Position numbers and translations under genes: made by a program | Assembly: GCA_949752795.1 (NCBI GenBank) | Contig: OX457058.1 | Span: forward strand, 34,598,587-34,662,586 | Source: Hyperoodon ampullatus | Taxonomy: Eukaryota; Chordata; Mammalia; Artiodactyla; Ziphiidae | Reading direction: 5' to 3' | DNA: 64,000 nt | In this document: in pieces, positions 1-11,350 of the stretch | How positions within the stretch are numbered: position 1 is the stretch's first letter | How the letters are laid out: the number at the start of each line of letters is the position of its first letter | The notes under the pieces: generated by a model | Database searches by the model: none | Told to the model about the DNA's origin: nothing | What the model saw: only the letters and a program-made list of their open reading frames with translations

Positions 1-690
1 AAGTGTTTATATCCAGAAGGTCGAACAAGACATTTTATCCACATTTTGTTTAGAGGTCAGGCAATCTTGCAGATTGGGGAACAGGTTTACATACATCAGC
101 TGGGAGACCTTGGGCAAGTCTCTTCCCTACTCTGGACTCAGTTTTCCTGGCTACACACTTTAAGATGGAAGTCCTCCAAAGTCTCTTTAGCTGGAATATT
201 CCAGGATCATATTCATAATTTTATCAAAGCATGAGTTGAACTTTTCCTGCTTCCAAATTTTCATAAGTGAAAATTTCCCATCTGACTTGTGCATGAACAC
301 CTCTTAAGTTTGGTTGTTGAAGGTCATTTCAGATCTGCTTTATGGCCTTCAGTCATTAACTCAGCAAACATTTACTGAGTGCCCTGTAACTTGTTTCTAG
401 AAAGTGTTAGGGAGCTACCCAGTTAAAAACCAAACCCTGAAATGAATGCCTTCATTTGAAATTGGTCCCCCAGAGAGGCCCTCTCTGTTCATCAGATGCT
501 CCCTGCAACTACTATTTTATTTCATTGTTTTCTAACGATATTGGTGGTCCTAATATTAATCTGTATAAGTAAAATAAATTTTACCTCTGTCTATGACTCT
601 TTTATGACACCAGACTGAACAGAACTTCAACAAATTTAGTAAGAATGTTGGGAAGAGTCAACTGCACAATATAGAGTCCATGGCACATCT
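1..690. other. Intergenic DNA with a short L2 fossil
   Basis: No gene is visible. About 345-450 reads as the 3' end of an L2 element on the minus strand (a 'cagcaaacatttactgagtg' type motif followed by a degraded 'gttagggagctac' stretch). The rest is AT-rich unassigned sequence. Confidence 0.5.
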
Positions 691-1248
691 AAAATGTACT
701 TTGAATTGAGTTATTTGTAGTGAGGTGGATGGACATAGAGTCTGTCATACGGAATGAAGTAAGTCAGAAAGAGAAAAACAAATACCGTATGCTAATACAT
801 ACATATGGAATCTGAAAAAAAAAAAAAGGTTCTGAAGAACCTAGGGGCAGGACAGGAATAAAGACACAGATCTAGAGAATGGACTTGAGGACACGGGGGT
901 GGGAGGTAAGGGGAAGCTGGGACGAAGTGAGAGAGTAGCATTGACATATATACACTACCAAATGTAAAATAGATAGCTAGTGGGAAGCAGCTGCATAGCA
1001 CAGGGAGATCAACTCGGTGTTTTGAGACCACCTAGAGTGGTGGGATAGGAAGGCTGGGAGGGAGACGCAAGAGGGAGGAGATATGGGGATATATGTATAC
1101 GTATAGCTGATTCACTTTGTTGTACAGCAGAAACTAACACAACTTTGTAAAGCAATTATACTCCAATAAAGACATTAAAAAAAAGAGTTAAAAAAAAACC
1201 CTTTCGATATAAATAAATAAATAAATAAATAAATAAAATGTACTTCGA
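691..1248 (+). mobile_element. 5'-truncated LINE-1 (3' UTR end) with target-site duplication
   Basis: The body (705-1190) matches the 3' end of the 54-55.6 kb LINE-1 almost phrase by phrase: the last ORF2 codons, the 3' UTR and the 'ccaataaagacatta' poly(A) region. A 14-bp duplication with one mismatch lies at 691-704 and 1235-1248, so this is a separate retrotransposition event. The tail is compound: A-run, gagtt, A-run, a short unique stretch, then an (AAAT)n run (about 1210-1238) that probably grew out of the poly(A) tail. No intact reading frame remains. Confidence 0.88.
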
Positions 1249-2470
1249 GTAGCCTACAAGTATGTCCGACAGAGAGGCGGTCCTCCCCCAAGCCAGCTAA
1301 ACCCAAGGTTCAACAGCCTGTCCTGGTACCTGCCAATTAGGAAATCAATACATTAGGATACTGTAAAATAAATGTATAAAATAAAAGAAAGAATCAAAGT
1401 GAAGAAGAATAGTATGTATAGTACAATGTGAGTAAAAACGAGAGAGAGAGAGGGAGAGACTTCTATAAGGGTGAAAAGGCAATAAACTTCATTCCATGCT
1501 TTTTTATGCTTTTTGGTTTCTGTATCACATACAGGTATTATATCTATTAAAATAACAAGAATTTTATAATTTACTATAAAGAAGAGTGTAATCACCAGCG
1601 TATGAGGGAGATAGACAAAATTTCATCCACAGAAAGGTGAACATGGGTGGATTCAAGGTGAAAGGGAAATTCAGTGTAAGCCTAGTATATTTGCTGACCT
1701 CATTTGATTAGAGTCAAGGACACTCTGAAAAGACAGAAAGAACAAAGAGAGCAAAGGGGTGAAGAGACCATAGGCTGTATTTGTGGCAGGCTGGAGTGTG
1801 GGTATTTATAGGTGAGGTAGGCATACTGTTAAGCCTAACAGTCTTCACTACTAAAAAATTCAATGACATTTATCAACTGTTCTATCACTCACTTAAAGAA
1901 GGAAGAGAATAAGCAAAACTCTTAGCCAAGCATTGTCTCTAATGGATAAGACCCCCATGTTGAATATCCAAAGTAATCATTCGATGTTTTCTATCCTATG
2001 TTCGATGTTTTCTATCCTATGTTACATTTTGGAAAAACACTATAAAAATGAAACCCTCTGGTTCTCTGCTGATTTTCCCCCCACTTCCTTCTTCTCCATC
2101 TTTCTTGTCCTCCACGCTCTTTATCTACCTGGGGGAGTTGTCTGGCAACAACAAAATGTCTAAAGCCAATGTGGTTGGGAAGAGCCCATAGCTCAGCACA
2201 CCACCCCCATCAGGGTATAACTGCTGGTCTGGGCCTTCTCTGAGTTCTTGAGCACCAGGTGCTGAGGGAAAATATCAAATTCATCCATAACAGGTGTCTC
2301 CATCCTTCAGCAGGTGTAGAAGACATAACCATGGTAGAAAGTGTCATGCATTCCTCCAGATTTTGTTTGCATTTTGCATATTATCACACTTAGGAGCATT
2401 CAGGTTTTCTCCCATTTCTGAAATGGGAGCTTAGAGACCTGTTCTTGCATACCCAAATTCAAGACTGTAC
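1249..2470. other. Unassigned intergenic DNA with a small tandem duplication
   Basis: No gene or confident repeat was recognised. It contains a short GA run (about 1439-1456) and a perfect 21-bp unit repeated twice back to back (1981-2001 and 2002-2022). Confidence 0.5.
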
Positions 2471-3480
2471 AATTTGCAGCTGTTAAAATGTGCATGTCCT
2501 TTGACCCACCATTTCTATTCTAGATATTTATCTTAGAAAAATATACATACCTTCACAAAATAATTCAAATATGAAGATGTCTATTGCACCAGTTTGTAAC
2601 AAGGCAAAAAATTAACTACCCATTAATATGGAAGTGGTTAACCAAATTATGACGTATCCATATTATGGCATACAACATAGCTTGTAAAAAGAATGAGATA
2701 TACATATACTCACATGGACAGCTCTCTAAGATATATCAACAAAGGAAAAAAATCAAGGTACAGGAACACGTATATGGCAGGAGGTTTATTCCAAACATAC
2801 ATCTATTCATGTAAGAATATTAATGTACTGGACTTCCCTGGTGGCGCAGTGGTTAAGAATCTGCCTGCCAGTGCAGGGGACATGGGTTCGAACCCTGGTC
2901 TGGGAAGATCCCACATGCCGCAGAGCAACTAAACCTGTGCGCCACAACTACCAAGCCTGCGTTCCAGAGCCCACGAGCCACAACTAGTGAAGCCTGCATG
3001 CCTAGAGCCTGTGCTCCACAACAAGAGAAGCCACCACAATGAGAAGCCCACACACCACAATGAAGAGTAGCCCCCGCTTGCTGCAACTAGAGGAAGACTG
3101 CACGCAGCAAAGACCCAACGCAGCCAAAAAAAAAAAAAGAATATAAATGTATTGGAAAAGGATTGGCAAGATTCACACGAAACTGATAGTGGTTGCCAAG
3201 GGTAAAGAAATTAGGAAAAAGGTTGAAAATGAAATATTCTACATCTTCTATATTGTTGGGATTTTTATGCAACAAACATGTTTTTGTGTATTACTTGTGT
3301 CATAAAAAATAGTAACCCACTAACTTTGTGAAAATTTTGAAAAATACGAAAACACATAAAGAAGAAAATTAAATTCACTTATAACCTTACTGCCCAGAGA
3401 TACCTACAATTAATATTTGAATGCATTCTTCCAGTATTCTGTGGACCTTTTTATCATGAAGTGTTCAAGGGTTTTCAAAC
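2470..3480 (+). mobile_element. Old LINE-1 3' portion, interrupted by a SINE
   Basis: 2470-2812 reads as decayed LINE-1 ORF2/3' UTR on the plus strand (phrases like 'tttgacccaccatttctatt' and 'taccaatatggaagtgg'). The same element resumes after the SINE with the 'ggttgccaagggtaaag' part of the 3' UTR. 3320-3450 has the 'aaaaatacgaaaacacataaagaag'-like stretch seen in old L1M/HAL1 tails. Many indels; not coding. Confidence 0.7.
2813..3153 (+). mobile_element. tRNA-derived SINE, long CHR type, with target-site duplication
   Basis: The tRNA-like head has a Pol III A box (tggcgcagtgg, about 2841-2851) and B box (gggttcgaaccc, about 2884-2895), followed by the long tRNA-unrelated body ending in 'gacccaacgcagcc' and an A-tail. 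Flanking 17-bp copies at 2813-2829 and 3137-3153 match at 15 positions, so the insertion is fairly old. It sits inside the surrounding LINE-1 and is therefore younger than it. Confidence 0.93.
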
Positions 3481-4633
3481 TTTAAAATCCCCAGTACAGA
3501 GCATAAAATGACAATGCTGGGCATGAGTTGTACCTTGAAGTTACACCCTTATTAAAAATCAGCCCAGCATTGCCTGGGCAATAATTACGATAAAGTTTTT
3601 AAAACTAATACCAAGGAAAATAAGAGAAATGAAATGCCCTGAAGTGCTGAAACAGGGCTTTTGATTGGTATAGCCTCTAAATCTTCACCTATTTTAAAAT
3701 ATGCTGCAATTTTGTGTCACTTTTACCAAGAAAATAAATCTTTATAATCTTTCAAATTCTTTCAGGAGCAAGATTTTTTTAAATAAAAATTTACTATGGT
3801 TTATAATAGTTCCCCTCCTCTATAAAGAAACATAAAGAAACCTCTATAAAGAAACATATAAAATTCCACAACACCAAAAACCAAGGTCTAACAAACATGC
3901 CAATGCCAGGATCCAAGCGAGATCTTTCATAACTACAAGGCAGAGGGAGGTAAACTGAGAAAAATAGCACATCTCACCTCGCAGGAAACACAGGCTTTAT
4001 CTAAGCAGGTAGCACAGCCTGGAAAAAGATGTGATGTCTTACTTCTCTCATTGTCTTATTCAAAAAGACAGGGTCTGTGCCAAACTCTTAATTGGGCAGT
4101 GCTGCAGGTAAATTTTCTTGGTGGCCATTAGAGTGTGACCACCACTGCCACATGCTCCAGTGAGGGGTTGTCCGCATAAGTAGAGCTTGCTGGGGAGAGC
4201 CAGAAGAGTCTCAGAAGTACATGTTGGGTGCTGTGTTTTTGTGTGCTCTATTAGTTCAGCATATCAGAGAACAGAGATCATTAGATTTCAACAAAGGAGA
4301 GTTGAAACAGGCAAGTAAAGGGGAAAGAGGAGAGAGAAGGATTAATTGGGGGGGGGAAGCTCATAAAAAGAGTAAAAACCCTGGACATAGTAAATGCCAA
4401 AATTGATGGTGCAGAAAATTGAATCAGTAATGTGGAAAAAAAGCTAGAGAATCATCCTCAGCTTGAAAAGAAAGGGAGGAATAGACTAAAATGATAAAAG
4501 ATAAAAAAAGATACATGGAAGATAATGGAACAGTTCTCTGACATATACATGATTGAGATTCCTGAATTACACACCATAATAAATAAGAAAATAATCATCT
4601 ACAATATAATCAAAGAAAGCATCCCTTAGGTAA
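3480..4633. other. Unassigned AT-rich intergenic DNA, possibly with LINE-1 ORF1-like remains
   Basis: An 18-bp stretch starting 'cctctataaag' is duplicated with a 24-bp period at about 3817 and 3841. About 4440-4625 (a 'gatacatggaagataatgg' type stretch) resembles decayed LINE-1 ORF1 sequence, but weakly. No gene seen. Confidence 0.4.
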
Positions 4634-4976
4634 GTAATTCTCAAAATGTGGTCTGCAAACCTTTGGGGGTCCCAGTACACTTTCAGATAATTCATAAAGT
4701 CAAAACTATTTTCATAATAATGTAATGATATTATTTGCCCTTTTTCACTGTGTCACTATTTGCAGCGATAGCACAAAGGCAATGGTGGGTCAAGCTCTAG
4801 CACCTAAGCTTGAATCAAAGCAATGGCACCAAACTGTATTATTAGACATTATAGTCTTCGCTCTCATGCACTTTTTTTAAAATGTTAGTTTCCTTTAATA
4901 ATGTCCTGGCTGCAACAGTAAAAGTACTAATTATGAAATATCTTGTCCCTTGTAAACACGTCCATTTATATCTGAG

Positions 4977-5512
4977 AGATGTGTGCTATGGTCCTGAGCC
5001 TCCAGGACATCCCCAGCGATTCTCCCCTCCTAGGATTCGCACTCCTATGTCATCTTCTTCCACACTGAATAGTGATGACCTGAGTAACCAACAGGATACT
5101 GCACAAATAAGGGTGTGTATCTTCCAAGACTAAGCCATAAAGATACGGTGCCTTTCTCCTTGTGTCTTAGATCACTCCCTCTGGGGAAGCCAGATGCCGT
5201 GTTAAGAAGACATTCAAGAAGACTTACAGAGAGGACCCCATGGAGAGGAATTGAGGTCTATCTACTGTCAATAACAAGCATGAATGTGCCACACATGTGA
5301 GTGCGCCATCTTGGAAGTGGATCTTAGCTGCAGTCAAGCCTTCAGCCAACAGCCAACAACCTGGCTACAACTTCATGAGAAACTCTCAGCCAGAATCACC
5401 CAGCTAAGCTGATCCCAAATCCCTTCCCCACAGAAACTCTGTGAGATACAATAAATGTTTATTTTTGCATTAAGTTGATAAATTTAGTGGTAATTTGTTA
5501 TACCTCAAAAGA
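4977..5512 (+). mobile_element. Solo LTR, probably MaLR-type, inserted in the hAT element
   Basis: The segment begins with 'tgtgctatggtcctgagcct' and ends shortly after an AATAAA-containing 'ataaatgttta' stretch and a 'gtggtaatttgttat' tail, as in mammalian MaLR-like LTRs. It interrupts hAT transposase sequence, which resumes at about 5530. It has no internal retroviral genes. The family name is uncertain. Confidence 0.55.
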
Positions 5513-5977
5513 TAGACATGAAGTTCTGTGTCACCTACAGAAGTTCAGTGATTGCTCCAAGATAGTTGTTAGCAGAACTAGCCACTTTTCTCATGGAATA
5601 GCATTTTTACTGAATGAATAACTGGCAAACTATAGTTATTTAGAAGCAGACATGTGGCACACTTTTTCTCAAAAATAAACAAAGTGAACCTGACACTTCA
5701 AGGAAAACTGACAGCATTTGTTGCCAATGACAAAATCGGGGCTTTTAGAAGGAAATTAGAATTTTTTAGAATTTATATCTGCCACCATGGGTCTTCATAG
5801 TTTTCCAATACATAAAGTCTTTTCTGATGAGACAGTGGTGATATTAACTAATGTGATTTTTTAATATGGTTTAGTGAAATCTGTCAACATTTGGAAAGTC
5901 TATAGAACTCAGAAGCAATATATTTTCTAAATGAGCAATGCCTGATGTTATAAAAGATCCATTTGAACTGCAAGATG

Positions 5978-6421
5978 AGTCAGTGGATTTTTTTTTTTTT
6001 ACTTTTATTTATTTTTAAATATTTGGGTAATCAGTCGTTCTTCTACAGTTACCATGGTTTATTTTATTTTATTTATTTATTTTTTGGCTGCGTTGGGTCT
6101 TCGCTGCTGTGCGCGGGCTTTCTCTAGTTGCGGCGAGCAGGGACTACTCTTTGCTGCGTGCGAGGGCTTCTCATTGCGGTGACCTCTCTTGTTGAGGAGC
6201 ATGGGCTCTAAGCACGCGGGCTTCAGTAGTTGTGGCGCTCGGGCTCAATAGTTGTGGTTCGTGGGCTCTAGAGTGCAGGCTCAGCAGTTGTGTCGCCTGG
6301 GCCTAGTTGCTCCATAACATGTGGGATCTTCCTGGACCAGGGCTCTAACCCGTGTCCCCTGCATCGGCAGGCAGATTCCCAACCACTGCACCACCAGGGA
6401 AGCCCTAAGTCGGTGGATTTT
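5978..6421 (-). mobile_element. tRNA-derived SINE, long CHR type, with extra 3' flanking DNA
   Basis: The SINE body lies at about 6084-6405 in reverse orientation (head at the right, tail at the left). Target-site copies of 14 bp with one mismatch are at 5978-5991 and 6408-6421, and the flanks rejoin within the hAT transposase. Between the A-rich tail (about 6059-6083) and the left target copy lie about 50 bp of non-SINE sequence and a second oligo-T (oligo-A on the element's strand). The insertion therefore appears to have carried 3' flanking DNA (see findings). Confidence 0.88.
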
Positions 6422-6965
6422 AATGTAACAGAGGACAAAGAGTTCGTTGCTATGGTTTCAGCATCTACATTGCAACTCATCTTTAAGAAACTAACATTTA
6501 CCAAGTTTTGATGTAATATCAAAGCAAGTTTTTCATAACTATCCAAAAAGACTTTTAAAATATTCGTTTATTCTCCAACTACCTAACTCTGTTGCTGTAC
6601 TTTTTTTCATACACTTCAATCAAAACAATATAATGCCACAAAGCAAATGAAGAGAAGCAGATATGAGAATTTAACTATTTTTTATTTAGCACCTGTTAAA
6701 GAGATTTGCAAAAATATAAAGCAATGCCACTCTCCTCACTGAAATCTTTTTTGGAAAATACAGGTAGTTTTCATTAAAATGTATTATTTATAAGTTTTAA
6801 TGAGTTTATTACTATATTTTAATGAATTAATCAATATTTTTAAATTCTCACTTTTAATTTCTAATATAGCAAATAATGATAACTATATCCTTCACAAAGG
6901 CAAGTTTGCAGGGGAGGTTTTCAAACATCTTTAAACTCAAGACCACAATGTTTGATAACAACTGC

Positions 6966-7229
6966 CTTATATGAGGAAAAAGACATTACATGTATGTCTG
7001 ATTGAAGGGATCACCTACCTGTCTGTTACTCAGAATCGGTTTGGTTACAAATAGATAGATAGATAGATCTCTAAATATATATGTATATTTGAAATGATAT
7101 AAAAGATAAAAACAATAAAGCCATTTAATAAGGAAACAAAAGAAAAGCTTAAAAGCACAGAGCTAAAAAACTAAGGTCCGATATGATCAATTATGATGAT
7201 GATTGAAGCTAAACCAAAATCTTTTTTTA
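6966..7229. repeat. AT-rich spacer with a GATA microsatellite
   Basis: A short (GATA)n run lies at about 7051-7068. Nothing else was recognised. Confidence 0.6.
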
Positions 7230-7615
7230 AATGGGAGAGACTCTCTAATGGAGTATTAACCATGCTGTTTATAAAAGGCATTCCTAAAATATGGTGGAAA
7301 GTAAGCCAGAAAAAAATGGTCAAATATGTATGATTCCACTTACATGTGGTACCTAGAATAGCAAAATGCACAGATACCCAAGATACAATAGAGGTTGCCT
7401 ACTGTTAGTGGGAGGGGGAAACTGGGAGTTATTGTTTAAGGGGTATAGTGTTTCTGTTTGGGATGATGAAAATGTCCTGGAAAGGTATAGTGTTGTAGCA
7501 CAACACTTTGAATGTACTTAACGTCACTGAATTATACACTAAAAAATTGTTTAATGAATTTTGTTATGTATATTATAGTACAATAAAAATGAAAAAACAT
7601 ATAGAAAAAGAAAAT
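7230..7615 (+). mobile_element. Old LINE-1 3' end
   Basis: Phrases typical of the 3' UTR of old L1 families occur in order: 'cacttacatgtggtacctag', 'gaatgtacttaacg', 'tgaattatacac', and an AATAAA close to an A-rich end at about 7585-7600. No reading frame. Confidence 0.75.
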
Positions 7616-7664
7616 TTATTATTATTGTCTTAAGCTGATATAATAGTATGCCCAGAAAATAAAG

Positions 7665-8115
7665 AAAAACAAACTGAAAAATTATTAGAATATACTAGCG
7701 TTTAGTAAAAAGACTAATTACAAAGTAAACACACGAAATCCAATAATTTCCTATATACCAATAGCAGTAACTTACAAAATACATTAAAGATTCCATTTTC
7801 AAGAGGAAGTTAAAAATATAAAACGCTTAGAAAAAAAGAGCTAAAACACCCTTATATAAAGAGATCTATAAGCTTTATTGAATGACTTAAAAAGAACATC
7901 TGAAAAATGGAAAAACATATCATGTTCCTGGATATGTAAGTATATTGTAAGTATGCTTGATATTGTAAGTATATCAATTATCACCAAAGTAATCTAGAAA
8001 TATAGCTAAATTTCTATCAGAATTTGATATTTTTAACTTGACAAAAAGCAAATTTACAAATTCATCTGGAAGAGAAAATGTATTAAAATCACTAGATAAA
8101 AGGATACAACGATCT
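7665..8115 (+). mobile_element. LINE-1 ORF2 fragment
   Basis: Decayed ORF2-type sequence (stretches such as 'tatataccaatagcagta' and 'acaaattcatctggaagag') on the plus strand, with stops and deletions. Confidence 0.65.
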
Positions 8116-8149
8116 AAAATGTGTTCCTAGTACCAAGATATGCCAACTG

Positions 8150-8300
8150 TTCAATTCATTTAACATTTATGCCATAAAAATCATTCAGCACATACTATGT
8201 GAGATGTGCTAAGGATACAGTGATGAACAAGACAGAGGACCAGTTCCTACCCTCATGGACCAGTGGGAAGCGGGCATTCAGTAAATCCTGGGGAAAGGAA
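8150..8300 (-). mobile_element. L2 3'-end fossil
   Basis: The 'gctaaggatacagtgatgaa' and 'taccctcatgga' phrases match the reverse complement of the L2 3' end. The element appears to continue at about 8870-9580 beyond two insertions. Confidence 0.65.
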
Positions 8301-8329
8301 GAGAGAGAGAGACAATGTAGGCAAGGAAA

Positions 8330-8865
8330 AACATAATTGTTTTCCTTTACCTGTCTTAGGTTTATTGGCTGTAGCTCTGCAGATTAGAGTTTTAAAAGAT
8401 GAATTAACAAGAGATAAACAGAGTTTGTTAACACATGCATCAAGTGTACATGTGAGAGAACTCAGGGATGAATAACTCAAAGCAGTGGTGATAATAGGGG
8501 GTTTATTTAGCATTTTAACAAAGAACAATAAATTTGTGGAGAAGTGACAAGACAAAGGAAAGGGGGTTTAGGCTCTTAGAGGCAGCAAACCGTGAGAAGA
8601 TAAACATATGTGGTTAAGTAATGGAAGATAAGGGCTATTTTAGTAAGGTTTTCGTGCTCTGGGCTGGTAAGTGTCGGGAGTCCTGGTGAGTTCTGCTCTT
8701 CCTGGTGCAGGAAAGAGAGACACCTTTCCAAACTCTTGTCCTGATTTGAGGCGTAGGAGGAGGACAGAGAGCATTTCTTGTGTCTGCTTCTTCTCTACTG
8801 CCTTCAGCTCAAAATAACCTTTATGCTACAGAAGCATTCTTGGGGTGGCATATTTTGATCCCCTA
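8330..8865 (-). mobile_element. LTR-like insertion inside the L2 (family uncertain)
   Basis: L2-like sequence stops near 8300 and resumes near 8870. The intervening block contains 'cctggtgcaggaaagagaga' and ends 'ggcatattttgatcccc', phrases I associate with an ERVL-type LTR read on the minus strand. I cannot name the family or see internal genes. Confidence 0.4.
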
Positions 8866-8869
8866 GGAA

Positions 8870-9580
8870 GGAAAGAGAATTACAGTCAGCACTGTGGAGG
8901 AAATAAACAGGATAACATGAGAGGAACTGACAAAATAGGGATGATCCCACCAAGATAAGATCGTCAAGGAAACGGAAGGGAGACCATATAACAAGTGAGA
9001 ATTAAAGAAGAAGAAGTCAGGGCTTCCCTGGTGGCGCAGTGGTTGAGAGTCCGCCTGCCGATGCAGGGGACGTGGGTTCGTGCCCCTGTCTGGGAAGATC
9101 CCACATGCCGCGGAGCGGGTGGGCCTGTGAGCCATGGCTGCTGAGCCTGTGCTCCACGACGGTAGAGGCCACAACACTGAGAGGCCCGCGTACCGCAAAA
9201 AAAAAAAAAAAAAAAAAAAAAGAATGAGAAGTCAACTGTGGGGAAAACCTGAGTAAGTGGGTTCCACACAAAGGGAACAATGGGTGCAAACACCCTGAAA
9301 TAGGGAAGGCTTTTGAGGCTTCATCAGGCCGTTATGTCACAGGAGTCGCATAAGCTGGCCAGAGGTAGACACAGGAGTTAGATCATGAAGAGATTGTAGG
9401 CCATGGTAAGGACTATGGATTGTATTTTGGTAAGACATATACTTCATCTTGGTAAGGATTATATTTTATTTTGATAAGGAGGAGAAACTTTATACTGGAG
9501 GCAGTATGATCCAATTTGTACTTTTAAAATGTTCGGCTAGTTGCCGTGTGAAGAATGGATTGTAGGGAGAACACAGTCAA
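8870..9580 (-). mobile_element. L2 fragment continued, carrying a SINE
   Basis: 9260-9440 has the L2 run 'gagattgtaggccatggtaa' near 'ggactatggattgtattttg', read on the minus strand; it continues to about 9570 (the 'actggaggcagtatgatcc' part). The SINE at 9020-9222 interrupts it. Confidence 0.65.
9012..9234 (+). mobile_element. tRNA-derived SINE, short toothed-whale-like form
   Basis: The body 9020-9222 starts 'gggcttccctggtggcgcag', contains the B-box region and ends 'gaggcccgcgtaccgc' plus a 25-base A-tail. A short repeat (agaagtca) at 9012-9019 and 9227-9234 is a possible target duplication. The element is little diverged from the copies at 52.3 and 55.7 kb. Confidence 0.93.
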
Positions 9581-9584
9581 AGCA

Positions 9585-10470
9585 CAGAGAATCGTTAGGT
9601 TTTTGAAGTAATATAAGAAAAGGATGACAGTGGGTTGTACACTAGAGGTGACAGAGAGAATGGAGAAAAGTAGATTGAGTTAAGGGACAGACATTTTTTT
9701 GGAATAGATCCGAATATATATATAGAAACTGAGTACATGATAAATATACATGTTTTAAAGCAGTGAAGAAAGAATAAATTATATAACAAATAATTCAGAT
9801 GTAGTAAGGTCTTCATTTAGGTAAAAATTAAGTCATAACCCTACCCAAGTCTTATACCAAAATAAATTCAACTTAATTGAAAATTTCAATGTGATGCATG
9901 GCTTTGTAATTGTCTGGGGGGTAACAAATTTACTATCTGAATTTAAGCCCTTTAAAATACCATCCAAGATTTTGAATTTGTGAAATCATGAAAGAAAAGA
10001 GATCAGATAAGAGAATCAAAATTATATTACATGTCATTGTCGTTCTTCCTGAGGCTCCTTTTGGAGATCTTGCTTGTTTAGGATGACTTAGATAGTCTTG
10101 AGGAATGCTGGTTAAGTATTTTGGAGACTAGCCCTCAATTTAGATTTTTCCAATGCTGTTCTCAGGAACAGACTGGGATGATTTCCTTTGGGGAGGAGGA
10201 CCACAGAGGTAAAGTGCCATTGTCATCACACCATATCGAGTGATGATGGCATACCATCAACATGATGACCTTGAGCCCCCGGGCTGAGGCAGGAAGTTAC
10301 TCTCTTCTCCTGTTTCCGTAGTGCATTCTTTGGAAGTCTCTGTGCACAGCCATGCTTAAGGAGGGGGAATTATGCTCCACCTACTTGAGGGCAGAGTTAT
10401 CACACTGTTTATTTGGAATTCTTCTACATGAGAGATTTGTCTATTCTCCTTCCTTTATTTATTTATTCAA
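9585..10470. other. Unassigned intergenic DNA
   Basis: AT-rich, with no gene, RNA or confident repeat recognised. The 9716-9724 TA run is too short to matter. Confidence 0.45.
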
Positions 10471-10474
10471 TCAT

Positions 10475-10775
10475 TATTTACATCAGTTTGGAGTCATGGA
10501 TATTTGTTTTATGCTTAGCCTATAATCTAAATACTGCTTTATTCTGCTGCTCAAACCTTTGACCACTGGAGCTCTTTAGTTGGTTCCTTCGACCTTTTGA
10601 CATACAGACTGAATCACTTTCTTTTATCAGCACTTCCTTACTTTCTGGCACTACAAGACAATCCAGGCTCATTTTGTATATTTTCTATCCCACACCTAGT
10701 CACTTCTCCAAGAAGCCCTGGTTGCTTTAGTTGGAAAACGGTATTAGAAACCAAGATCTAGGTACTAGGTGTGAA
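10475..10775. repeat. High-copy mammalian interspersed repeat, family uncertain
   Basis: The segment with 'gagtcatggatatttg', 'ctttctggcactacaagaca' and 'ggaaaacggtattagaaacc' is a string I recognise as a common mammalian repeat, perhaps part of a LINE-1 untranslated region. I cannot assign the family reliably. Confidence 0.4.
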
Positions 10776-10789
10776 ACTGCTTTTAAAAA

Positions 10790-11350
10790 AAAATCTCATA
10801 TGATACCATGCTGTCAAGGATGTATTAAAACTGGTGCTTTCATCCATTACTGATGGAGTGAATGATACAATTTTTCTGGAAAAGTAAATTTTCAATGTGT
10901 ATAGAGCCTTGAATTTTTATTCAGACTTTAATGTTGTATTCTCATGTCTTAAATGCAAAAACTTTTGCTACATTACTTATAATAGCACAATATTAGAAAA
11001 GTCAAACAGCATGGAAATGGTTAAATAAAAGAATAAGAGTCATTAAAAAGTAAGTTTAAGCCATCTTAAATTATTTGTTGTATAAGATGGCCAGGGAAAT
11101 AAATAGATACGTAAATGTATGGATGCCATAGGGAAATGGTTTTTATGGGAATGAGGAACAATAACATTGTGTGTTTGTGTGTGTGTATTGAAATATATGT
11201 TACAATTTGTTTATAGGGAAATATCTTTTTAAATGGAAGGAAATTTTCAAAAATGTTAATAGTAATGACCTCTGGATGACAGAATTATGTAATTTTTATT
11301 CTATTTTTTTCTGTTTTTCAAAAATTCTTTTAAAAGCTGGTGCTTATAAT
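10790..11350 (+). mobile_element. Very old LINE-1-like fragment
   Basis: 'gatggagtgaatgatacaat' followed by 'ttataatagcacaatattag' and 'atggaaatggttaaataaa' follows the order seen at the ORF2/3' UTR boundary of old L1 elements. Strongly decayed. It includes a short TG run at about 11168-11187. Confidence 0.45.

Larger units (their letters stand above)
4634..6966 (+). mobile_element. Decayed autonomous hAT (Charlie/ZBED5-like) DNA transposon
   Basis: The left end (about 4634, 'ctcaaaatgtggtctgcaaac') and right end (about 6965) resemble hAT terminal sequence. Between them, after removing an LTR and a SINE, the DNA reads as the second half of a hAT transposase of the type domesticated as ZBED5: the region around an 'ATF-x-x-TPF'-like segment (about 5600), a 'CQHLE'-like segment (about 5890) and the C-terminal dimerisation region (about 6420-6740). 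Stops and frameshifts interrupt it throughout, so it cannot encode a protein. Family recognition is from remembered resemblance and has not been aligned. Confidence 0.75.

Noticed and set aside
2830..2900. tRNA-like sequence with A and B boxes (also at 9.02, 15.5, 52.5 and 55.7 kb)
   Set aside because: These are heads of tRNA-derived SINEs with long unrelated bodies and A-tails, not functional tRNA genes.
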